Shown here in pieces: positions 7,463-12,873 of a stretch of DNA of 12,873 nt. The position numbers and the translations under genes are program-made. The notes under the pieces were generated by a model. It searched no databases. It saw only the letters and a program-made list of their open reading frames with translations, and was not told where the DNA came from. Where the stretch lies: the NCBI GenBank assembly GCA_026129385.1, contig JAHCIE010000064.1, forward strand, positions 1 to 12,873. Reading direction: 5' to 3'. This stretch comes from Anaerolineae bacterium. Its GTDB lineage: Bacteria > Chloroflexota > Anaerolineae > Epilineales > JAHCIE01. Each line of letters starts with the position of its first letter. The first letter of the stretch is position 1.

Positions 7463-7675
7463 CGGTGGGATTGACCACAAATCGTCGATGCTCAACGGCG
7501 ATTGACTGCCGATGAGACTCAGAATGTCGCGGCCGTTCTGCCTCTCATTGACGAGCTGTCCGATCTCGGCAGGCAACCATGTCAGGAGTTGGTCACTAGG
7601 ATGGTGAATGGGATTGCCGAACGACGCGGAGACACGGGCGAGCTCGCGCAAGGCAACGAGGTAGATGCAGATCAT
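7406..7675 (-). CDS. Doubtful small ORF of unknown function
   Basis: An 89-residue open frame from the ATG at 7675. Its N-terminal two thirds look protein-like (MICIYLVALRELARVSASFG, DQLLTWLPAEIGQLV, NGRDILSLIGSQSPLSIDDL) with many GC-ending codons, but the last 20 residues are low-complexity and overlap the radical SAM remnant in another frame. No ribosome site precedes the ATG, which sits inside a perfect 9-bp inverted repeat. It may be the remnant of a once longer gene, possibly replaced or fused at the broken 5' end of the radical SAM gene. I do not recognise it. Confidence 0.25.
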   Translation of the reverse strand: MICIYLVALRELARVSASFGNPIHHPSDQLLTWLPAEIGQLVNERQNGRDILSLIGSQSPLSIDDLWSIPPPQTDSHHQRQTASPPQND

Positions 7676-7693
7676 AGATCAACAGATCTATGA
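7672..7693. repeat. Perfect 9-bp inverted repeat with AACA loop
   Basis: Arms TCATAGATC (7672-7680) and GATCTATGA (7685-7693) are perfect reverse complements around AACA. It is AT-rich in a GC-rich context and marks the left border of the gene-free region. It could be a dimeric-repressor operator or a small hairpin; there is no T-run to make it a classical terminator. Confidence 0.7.
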
Positions 7694-7713
7694 GAGTCAC
7701 CGCGAAATAAACC

Positions 7714-8106
7714 CTTTCCAGGCACGCAATCGGCCTGTTTCGGCCTTTTGCCTACAGCGTCGAACGGTCCACCTCGTCCACTCTCTCGGCGACGTTTTCC
7801 CGACCTCTTGCCGGCGTCACCGGATCGGGAAAGTGAACCCCCGCCCGTTCCTGGCCCCGTGGCGCTCCACTTTCCCAGTAGAGTAGACCAGGAAAGTGGA
7901 GCGCAGCGCGTCCAGAGCCTGTTCTCGCTAGACTTTCCCGGCCCACCCCACCGGGACAGTAATCCTTCCCCTCTCCCCCTCAGCTCCTTGTCGGCTGTAC
8001 CTCTGCATCCACACGCCCTCCATCGTGAATGACCTTGCCTCGCTTCACTTTCCCAACTCGGTCGAAAACCGCTCGCCGGGAAAGCGTCGGGCAAGCGCCG
8101 GGAAAG
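7714..8106. repeat. Iteron-like array of CTTTCCC / GGGAAAG motifs
   Basis: Six exact copies in about 280 bases: GGGAAAG at 7827-7833, CTTTCCC at 7870-7876, 7933-7939 and 8048-8054, GGGAAAG at 8078-8084 and 8100-8106. Near copies: CTTTCC at 7714-7719, TTTTCCC at 7795-7801 and GGAAAG at 7891-7896. A 7-mer on either strand is expected about 0.05 times in 400 random bases, so this is strong enrichment. An extended core (C/T)CACTTTCC(C) is shared by the copies at 7827 (reverse), 7870, 7891 (reverse) and 8048. The last two copies share the 11-mer CGCCGGGAAAG at 8074 and 8096, exactly 22 bases apart. Orientation is mixed. Likely a protein-binding array: replication initiator sites, partition site or operator. 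Confidence 0.7.
7862..7904. repeat. Perfect 14-bp inverted repeat with 15-base spacer
   Basis: GCGCTCCACTTTCC (7862-7875) and GGAAAGTGGAGCGC (7891-7904) are perfect reverse complements. Each arm contains one copy of the CTTTCC core plus CTCCACT. It could form a strong stem-loop in RNA or single-stranded DNA, or bind a dimer. No T-run follows on the plus strand, so a simple intrinsic terminator is unlikely. Confidence 0.85.
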
Positions 8107-8110
8107 GGAG

Positions 8111-8126
8111 CTCCACTATAGTGGAG
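8111..8126. repeat. Perfect 16-bp palindrome CTCCACTATAGTGGAG
   Basis: Two 8-bp arms without a spacer, 4 bases after the last GGGAAAG copy. The half-site CTCCACT is the same as in the arms of the 14-bp inverted repeat at 7862-7904, so four copies of CTCCACT/AGTGGAG exist in this region. This is a typical shape for a homodimeric DNA-binding protein site. Confidence 0.85.
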
Positions 8127-8540
8127 ATACTTGTGCATGGTCCGTCGGCGTGACCTCACCGCCGATAGGGGTGATCCTCCCTGGGCCACCTGGGATCGCG
8201 GGCACAGACTTGGCCTGGCCCCACGAGCTTGCTCTCCCAATCAGCCCCTTGGATCAACGGCACGGCTCGGCCGCCCTCACGTCGGATGGAGCGTGCTCTC
8301 CGCGTGAGGCATCAGAGCCATCGACCCGCCCACTATCTGTCACACTCAAGGTTTGAAAGGAGCGTCACTCACCTAGACCCAACCCACAACCCAAGACGGA
8401 GGGCTCAACAGCCAGACGCCGGTGCATTCCACACAACCCTGCGCTGACATCCGCTGCGCCTTCCCGCGCCTCTGCCCTGTCCACCCGCCCTCGACGCCGA
8501 GCCTTGCGCTTGGCGTCCGCCATTTTCCCAGGAGGCTGTC

Positions 8541-9107
8541 ATGCTTGAGGCCCCACCCAAAGATGCTGCTGTCAAACGATGGTCGCTTGCCCCTGTCTTG
8601 CGGCGCTGGTTTGCCCAGGTGCGTGCCTGGCACTCTGCGCTCCACCGCCACCTCCGTCCCACGCCCATTGTGGTCATGGTCGCCGACCCCGTGCAGCGCG
8701 CCTCCCTCGAGTTCGAGATGCGCTGCGCTCTGAGACGCCTGGAGCGCGTGTTAGGACCGGCTACCTTCGCCTCCATGACCGTCGTCGTCCAGCACAGCAT
8801 CCACCTGGAGCACGCCGTCGCTGGCTGCACCCACCTGGGCCAGCTCGCCGATGGCTCCCCCTTCGCCCTTGTGCGCCTGGCCCTCACCCTCCACGGCCGC
8901 GACCTCACCATCAACGAGGTGCTGGCGGTCCTGGCCGAGCAATGCATCGGGCTGGCCGTCCAACAGGCCGGCGGTATGAGCGTCGTCGTGCCCGTCGAGT
9001 GGACGAGCGCGACGACTTCACCCGACAGCCAACCGCCACCTACGCGCGACCCCCTGGCCGCCTCCCACAACGGCCACCTGCCGCTTCCCTCGCATTCCCA
9101 CCCGTGA
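8541..9107 (+). CDS. Unrecognised 188-residue protein, first gene of the helicase/primase run
   Basis: ATG at 8541 has an excellent ribosome site (AGGAGG, 5 bases upstream). Residues 1-40 are basic and aromatic (KRWSLAPVLRRWFAQVRAWHSALHRHLR), then strand-like PIVVMVAD (41-49), a helix with EFEMRCALRRLERVLG, strand TVVVQHSI (80-87), LGQLADGSPFALVRLALTLHGRDLTINEVLAVLAEQC (about 99-135), and IGLAVQQAGGMSVVVPVEW (136-154). The C-terminal 35 residues are Pro/Ser/His-rich and probably disordered. No signal peptide or membrane segment. The alternating strands and helices suggest a compact alpha/beta domain. I do not recognise a family and give no function. It is followed 29 bases later by the coiled-coil gene, so the two are probably co-transcribed with the helicase and primase. 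Confidence 0.75.
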   Translation: MLEAPPKDAAVKRWSLAPVLRRWFAQVRAWHSALHRHLRPTPIVVMVADPVQRASLEFEMRCALRRLERVLGPATFASMTVVVQHSIHLEHAVAGCTHLGQLADGSPFALVRLALTLHGRDLTINEVLAVLAEQCIGLAVQQAGGMSVVVPVEWTSATTSPDSQPPPTRDPLAASHNGHLPLPSHSHP

Positions 9108-9111
9108 TCCC

Positions 9112-9121
9112 GTATCGATAC
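9112..9121. repeat. 10-bp palindrome GTATCGATAC in the 29-base gap
   Basis: A perfect palindrome between the stop of the 188-aa gene and the AAGGAG of the coiled-coil gene. Short, so chance is possible. Confidence 0.45.
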
Positions 9122-9136
9122 CCCAAGGAGATTGCC

Positions 9137-10174
9137 ATGTCCAAGCACGTCGTGCTCAAGAGCTTCGCCGAACTGGCGCTAGCCCTCCGTCTGGAGGCGC
9201 TGCCCGACGAGCCGATGCCAGGCCGCCCATGCGAGATGGTCGAGCGTGGGAATGGCGTGCCAACGGTCGACATCGACCACCTGATGCGGGACCTCGAGGC
9301 GGCCTGTGGCGACTTCCAGACAGCCGTGCGGGAGGACGAAGCTGCCCGCGCGGAGGCGCTTCAAGATCTGGAGCGCTACGATGCGCTGGTGGCGGCGCTA
9401 CGCCAGGCCGAGGCTGCGTGGGAACGGGCTGCCCATCTCCAGGCCGACGCCGAGCGCCTGGCCCACGAGGCGTTCACCGGCGCGGCACGCGAGGCCGCGC
9501 AGCGAGCGGTGAGCACTGCCGAATACGCCGCGTCGGTCACAGCGGCCCTGATAGCCGAGCGACAGGCGGCCATCGAGCAGATGGCAAGCCACCTCGACCT
9601 AGCGCGGCTGCTGGCCGAGCGCCAGCGCCAACAGGAAGCCCTCCGTCAGCAGACGGAGGCCGCTGCCCGTGACGAGCGGACGAGGGACTTGGTGATGGCT
9701 GTTCAGCAGGCCATCGCCGAGGGACGGCTGGAGGCGGCTCTGGCGCTCCTGGCGAACGCCAAGGACTTCGAGAGCCCGGAGCTGACCTGGCTGCGCGACC
9801 AGGTCACTGAGCGTATCCGCATCGGGCGGACCTGGGCGGCTGAGCAGGCCCTGCGCCTCGCGCGCCGCACCCGCCGCCACGACCCGGCGCAGGCGGTCCA
9901 CGCGCTGGAGACTCTCAAGGTCGACCTTCTGCCCGAGGCCCTCGCCCGTCAGGTGTTCGGCGAGTGGGCGCGCGCCTGTCTGAGCCTGTGCCGCGAGCGG
10001 GGCATCGAGGCGCCTCTGCGCTACGCCCCGCAGCTGGGGCGCGGGGCGGTCCTGGCCTGGGATGAAGCGCAGCAGACCCATGTCGTCGTCAGCGCCCTGG
10101 GCCTGGGGCCCGAGTGGGCCGCCGGCCAGCGGGTGGACGACGATGTGGCGCGGCACGCCCGATCGCTGATCTAG
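9137..10174 (+). CDS. Coiled-coil protein of unknown function (345 residues)
   Basis: ATG at 9137 is set by AAGGAG 6 bases upstream; the open frame extends far to the left, but that part is a shadow of the previous gene. Residues 1-45 form a short N-terminal segment (KSFAELALALRLEALPDEP). Residues about 46-185 are almost all Ala/Glu/Arg/Gln helix with heptad character (AACGDFQTAVREDEAARAEA, AERLAHEAFTGAAREAAQRA, LLAERQRQQEALRQQTEAAA). A second helical part (186-285) includes AIAEGRLEAALALLANAKDF, resembling a TPR-like hairpin, and the C-terminus (300-325) is strand-like (GRGAVLAWDEAQQTHVVVSALGLG). No membrane segment or enzyme motif. Lying 8 bases or less before the helicase gene, it may act as a scaffold or partner of the DNA-processing proteins; this is an inference from position only. 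Confidence 0.8.
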   Translation: MSKHVVLKSFAELALALRLEALPDEPMPGRPCEMVERGNGVPTVDIDHLMRDLEAACGDFQTAVREDEAARAEALQDLERYDALVAALRQAEAAWERAAHLQADAERLAHEAFTGAAREAAQRAVSTAEYAASVTAALIAERQAAIEQMASHLDLARLLAERQRQQEALRQQTEAAARDERTRDLVMAVQQAIAEGRLEAALALLANAKDFESPELTWLRDQVTERIRIGRTWAAEQALRLARRTRRHDPAQAVHALETLKVDLLPEALARQVFGEWARACLSLCRERGIEAPLRYAPQLGRGAVLAWDEAQQTHVVVSALGLGPEWAAGQRVDDDVARHARSLI

Positions 10175-10182
10175 CAATCCAT

Positions 10183-11955
10183 GTGCTCGACCTGTCGCGC
10201 CTGTCGACCGAACAACGGATGGCCGTCATGGCTCCCAACGGCCCGCTCCTCATCCTGGCCGGGCCGGGGTCGGGCAAGACGACCGTCCTGGCCGCCCGCA
10301 TCGCCTACCTGGTCATCGCCCGCGGTGTGCGGCCTGAGCGTGTCCTGGCCCTGGCCTTTGCCCGCCGTGCGGCGCGGGAACTCCAGGACCGGCTCGTGGG
10401 CGTCCTCGGCGCCAGGGGACGCGATGTGGCGGTGACCACCTTCCACGCCTGGGGCCTGCGCCTCATCCGCCAGCACCAGACGGGGCTTGGGTACGCGCCC
10501 GGCCTGCTGGCCGTCGTCGACGGCCGCGATGCTCAGCGTCTGCTCGTCGAAGCCGTCGGTCGACTGGGCCTGGATGTGCGGCCCATGACCACCCCGGACC
10601 TGGCCGCTCAGGTCACCCGCTATCGCCTGCTGGCTTCGCTCGACACCCTCGATCCGGTCATCCCCCGCCTCGCGGCGCGCTACGAGGCGACCCTCCGCGA
10701 GCATCAGGCCGTCGACTTCGCGGCCATGCTTAACCTGCCGCTCCACCTGCTAGAGACGTGCCCCGAGGTTCGTCGCGCCTGGCAGGCGGCCTACGACCTG
10801 GTGCTCTGCGACGAGGGGCAGGATGTGTGCCCTGTCCAGTACGCCCTCCTCAAGACACTCGTGGAGCCTCGCCCCAACCTCACCCTGGTCGGTGACCCTA
10901 GCCAGACGATCTTCGGCTGGCGTGGGGCCGATGCCCGCGCCCTCCTGGACTTCCCCCGCAACTTCCCGTCCGCCACCACTCTTCATCTGCATCAGAACTT
11001 CCGCTCGACGGGCCGCATCGTGGCCGCGGCCAACGCCCTCAGCCAGCCTCTGCCGACTCACCGGCCGGTGTGGACGGCCCACGCGAAAGGCGATATCGTG
11101 CGGCTGCATGGGGCAGCCGACGAGGGGGCCGAGGCGCGCTATGTGGCCGATGAGATCGAACGGTTGCTGGCTCCCGATGGGGTCTACCAGGCGGGCGACA
11201 TCGCCATCCTCTACCGGACGCATCGCCAGGCCGCCGTGCTCGCCATGACCCTGCGCCAGCGCGGGCTGCCCTACCACGTGCGCGGCCGCGGCGACCTCCT
11301 CGCGCGGCCCGAGGTGCGCGACGCCCTGGCCCTGCTCCGCCTGGTCCTCCACCCCACGGATCCCCTGGCGCACCGCTATCCAGCGACAAGTGGAGGCTGG
11401 CTCAGGGAGGGCAACGGCAGTTGGGAGGCTATGGTGATGGCCCTGCGCCCGGTGCAGGCGGCGGCGCACCATTTGCCGCCTCACCTGCTATTGGACCTGG
11501 CCCTCACCCAGAGTGGCTATCGAGCCTGGCTGCCTGACGGTCCTGAGAGCGAGGCTCGGCTGGAGAGTCTGACCGAGCTCCGTCATCTGCTTCAAGCCTG
11601 CCAAGCCGATGGCGACGACTGGCTGACGGCGCTGGCGTTGGGAAACGATGAGTTGTCCCCCGCCTCGGCGCAAGCCATCACCCTGAGCACCATCCACGCC
11701 GCCAAAGGCTCGGAGTGGGCTGTGGTGTTCGTGGTTGGCTTGGAGGACGGCGTGTTGCCCCACGCGCGGTCCCTCGAGACGGAACCCAACGGAACGACGG
11801 GCGTGGACGAGGAAAGACGCCTGGCGTATGTGGCCGTGACACGCCCGCGCGAGCGCCTCTACCTGTCCTGGCGGCGGACACGGCGCTCAGAGGCGGACTC
11901 CCTCGCCACGCAGCCATCGCGCTTCCTGAAGGGCCTGCCCATCGAGCGCGCCTGA
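10183..11955 (+). CDS. UvrD/PcrA/Rep-like SF1A DNA helicase, compact form
   Basis: ATP-driven 3'-5' type helicase by family. All core motifs are present (numbering from GTG 10183): Q-motif LSTEQRMAV (7-15), Walker A LAGPGSGKTTV (25-35), Ia LALAFARRAARELQDRL (56-72), Ib TTFHAWGLRLI (85-95), II LCDEGQD (208-214; DEGQD where DEYQD/DEFQD is common), III LVGDPSQTIFGWRGAD (235-250), IV QNFRST (271-276), IVa DIAILYRTHRQA (339-350), V STIHAAKGSEW (502-512) and VI LAYVAVTRPRERLYL (547-561). At 590 residues it is over 100 shorter than typical UvrD/PcrA, the loss lying between motifs IV and V, where subdomain 2B sits. The start is uncertain: GTG 10183 is 8 bases after the previous stop but lacks a good ribosome site; an in-frame GTG at 10114 would add 23 residues. 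It stands between the coiled-coil and primase genes, which suggests a role in element replication or transfer rather than host repair. Confidence 0.92.
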   Translation: MLDLSRLSTEQRMAVMAPNGPLLILAGPGSGKTTVLAARIAYLVIARGVRPERVLALAFARRAARELQDRLVGVLGARGRDVAVTTFHAWGLRLIRQHQTGLGYAPGLLAVVDGRDAQRLLVEAVGRLGLDVRPMTTPDLAAQVTRYRLLASLDTLDPVIPRLAARYEATLREHQAVDFAAMLNLPLHLLETCPEVRRAWQAAYDLVLCDEGQDVCPVQYALLKTLVEPRPNLTLVGDPSQTIFGWRGADARALLDFPRNFPSATTLHLHQNFRSTGRIVAAANALSQPLPTHRPVWTAHAKGDIVRLHGAADEGAEARYVADEIERLLAPDGVYQAGDIAILYRTHRQAAVLAMTLRQRGLPYHVRGRGDLLARPEVRDALALLRLVLHPTDPLAHRYPATSGGWLREGNGSWEAMVMALRPVQAAAHHLPPHLLLDLALTQSGYRAWLPDGPESEARLESLTELRHLLQACQADGDDWLTALALGNDELSPASAQAITLSTIHAAKGSEWAVVFVVGLEDGVLPHARSLETEPNGTTGVDEERRLAYVAVTRPRERLYLSWRRTRRSEADSLATQPSRFLKGLPIERA

Positions 11956-11984
11956 GCGCCGCCGCTTGGGCGAGGGAGGAGGCC

Positions 11985-12873
11985 ATGCCATTGACCAATG
12001 TCGAGGTCCTCAAGTGCTCTCACCCCATTGAGACGGTGATCTCGGCCTACGGCGTCCCACTCCGCCCGGCCGGCCAGGCGCTGGTAGGCCGCTGCCCCTT
12101 CCACGCCGACCGCGGCCGTCCCAACCTCTACGTGTACCCCGCGACCCAGTCGTTCTACTGCTACCGCTGCGGCATCGGCGGCGATGTGATCCGCTTTGTC
12201 CAGCAGATCGAGGGTGTCGACTTCGCCGCGGCGGTGCAGCAGCTGACTGACCTGGCTAGCTCAGCTCCGCCCGGGAGGCGGCATCCGGCCACGTCATCAA
12301 AACGCCGAAGCCTGGATGAGGCGGAACGAACTGTGCTGGCAGCCGCGGTGGAGGTCTATCACGACGAGCTGCTGGCAGACCCTACAGCGCTAGCCTATCT
12401 CCACGACCGTGGCCTGAGCCTGGACACGGTCCAGCGCTACCGCCTGGGCTACGCTCGCGGTGATGACCTGCTCCACCACCTGCGGCAGCACCGCCTGATG
12501 CTATTCGCAGCTCGCCGCCTGGGACTGTTGCGCGGCGGGCGCGAGTTCCTCGGCGGGCGCATCGTCATCCCGGAGAGCCGCGATGGGCAATCCATCTGGC
12601 TCATCGGGCGAGCCTTGCACTGCGCCTCAGACGCGCCCAAGTACCTGGGCCTGCCCGGTCGTAAGCCCTTGCTCGGCTGGGACGAGGCTCGCCACGAACA
12701 CGAGGTCTACGTGGTGGAAGGCCCCTTCGACTGGCTCACGCTGCGCCAGTGGGGGCTATCTGCCGTGGCTCTCCTCGGTACGCACGCCCCCCCTGAGGCC
12801 CTGCGGGCGCTGTGCCGCGTCGAGCGGGCCAACCACGTCCTGGACAAACACGGCGCCGGGCGCGCGGCGACCC
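11985..12873 (+). CDS. DnaG-type primase (CHC2 zinc finger plus TOPRIM), C-terminus cut by window edge
   Basis: ATG at 11985 follows GGGAGGAGG at 11974-11982; the frame is open for 296 residues to the edge. The CHC2 zinc-binding domain has C37-P-F-H40 and C59-Y-R-C62 (GRCPFH, FYCYRCGIGGDVIRFV). The RNA-polymerase core follows: AYLHDRGLSLDTVQRYRLGYA (137-157), FLGGRIVIPESRDG (188-201), IWLIGRAL (204-211) and APKYLGLPG (217-225). The TOPRIM domain starts with VYVVEGPFDWLTL (241-253; catalytic Glu245). Its second motif reads LDKHGAGRAAT (286-296), whereas family members usually have DxDxAGR; the second acidic residue is His here. By family it makes RNA primers. It differs from the chromosomal dnaG in context: it sits 29 bases after a UvrD-like helicase, as in plasmid, phage or integrative element modules. 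Alternative: a repurposed primase-like protein. Confidence 0.88.
   Translation, partial: MPLTNVEVLKCSHPIETVISAYGVPLRPAGQALVGRCPFHADRGRPNLYVYPATQSFYCYRCGIGGDVIRFVQQIEGVDFAAAVQQLTDLASSAPPGRRHPATSSKRRSLDEAERTVLAAAVEVYHDELLADPTALAYLHDRGLSLDTVQRYRLGYARGDDLLHHLRQHRLMLFAARRLGLLRGGREFLGGRIVIPESRDGQSIWLIGRALHCASDAPKYLGLPGRKPLLGWDEARHEHEVYVVEGPFDWLTLRQWGLSAVALLGTHAPPEALRALCRVERANHVLDKHGAGRAAT

Larger units (their letters stand above)
7693..8540. other. Gene-free region between decayed cargo and the helicase/primase run
   Basis: About 850 bases with only short, unconvincing frames on both strands. The left half (7711-8130) holds the CTTTCCC motif array, a long inverted repeat and a palindrome listed separately. 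The right half (8130-8520) shows no family-like translation, no tRNA and no clear -35/-10 pair. It contains a weak imperfect hairpin near 8499-8519 (CGCCGAG/CTTGGCG, one mismatch). TTTTCCC recurs at 8523-8529, directly before the AGGAGG of the next gene. Confidence 0.6.

Noticed and set aside
7721..7747. Possible terminator (CAGGC/GCCTG stem, then CGGCCTTTT)
   Set aside because: Only a 5-bp stem with a 9-base loop and a short T-run separated from it; no gene ends just before it on the plus strand.
7665..7886. Short plus-strand frame over the palindrome and first motif copies
   Set aside because: No ribosome site, no protein-like pattern, and it runs through the repeat array.
7714..8106. CRISPR array
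   Set aside because: The repeat is only 7-11 bases, spacing is irregular and orientation is mixed.
8579..9136. Leftward extension of the coiled-coil gene frame
   Set aside because: The extension is a shadow of the 188-aa gene; AAGGAG before ATG 9137 sets the start.
9599..10177. Minus-strand open frame opposite the coiled-coil gene
   Set aside because: No family features; the plus-strand frame has a good start and continuous helical protein.
10750..11484. Minus-strand open frame opposite the helicase
   Set aside because: The helicase motifs on the plus strand fully explain this DNA.

Overview
GC-rich bacterial window with long open frames on both strands. Gene content (a Tad/CpaF-type apparatus without a visible secretin, a stand-alone DnaG-type primase and a compact UvrD-like helicase) fits an accessory or mobile region of a high-GC bacterium, perhaps a Chloroflexota or actinobacterium-like lineage. 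The taxon is an inference from style of sequence only; no rRNA, tRNA or other marker is present.

Left part (about 1-4805, all minus strand): a compact operon read right to left as cpaB/SAF-domain protein, tadZ/cpaE, tadA/cpaF ATPase, tadB-like and tadC-like T2SSF membrane proteins, the last cut by the window edge. Together these are the inner-membrane platform, motor and localisation factor of a tight-adherence (Flp) type pilus or a related secretion machine. No pilin, prepilin peptidase or secretin is visible here. Two features break the tidy packing: a long overlap between tadZ and tadA, and a short spacer between tadA and tadB filled by an 11-bp-period repeat.

Middle part (about 4806-7690): a divergent intergenic region with a near-consensus sigma70-type promoter pointing right, a decayed metallo-beta-lactamase-fold hydrolase (5' end missing, frameshift, changed metal ligands), an intact SnoaL-like protein translationally coupled to it, and on the other strand the remains of a SPASM-type radical SAM protein with several frameshifts and nonsense codons. 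This looks like a graveyard of metabolic cargo genes.

Region 7672-8540 has no convincing gene. Its left half is packed with a CTTTCCC/GGGAAAG motif in both orientations, a perfect 14-bp inverted repeat and a perfect 16-bp palindrome. This is the least explained part of the window: an iteron-like or operator-like array.

Right part (8541-12873, plus strand): a four-gene run of an unrecognised 188-aa protein, a 345-aa coiled-coil protein, a compact UvrD/PcrA-like SF1 helicase and a CHC2 zinc-finger/TOPRIM DnaG-type primase (cut by the window edge). Helicase plus primase downstream of a repeat array suggests the replication or DNA-processing module of an integrated plasmid or integrative element, with the array as candidate origin or control region. 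That link is an inference.
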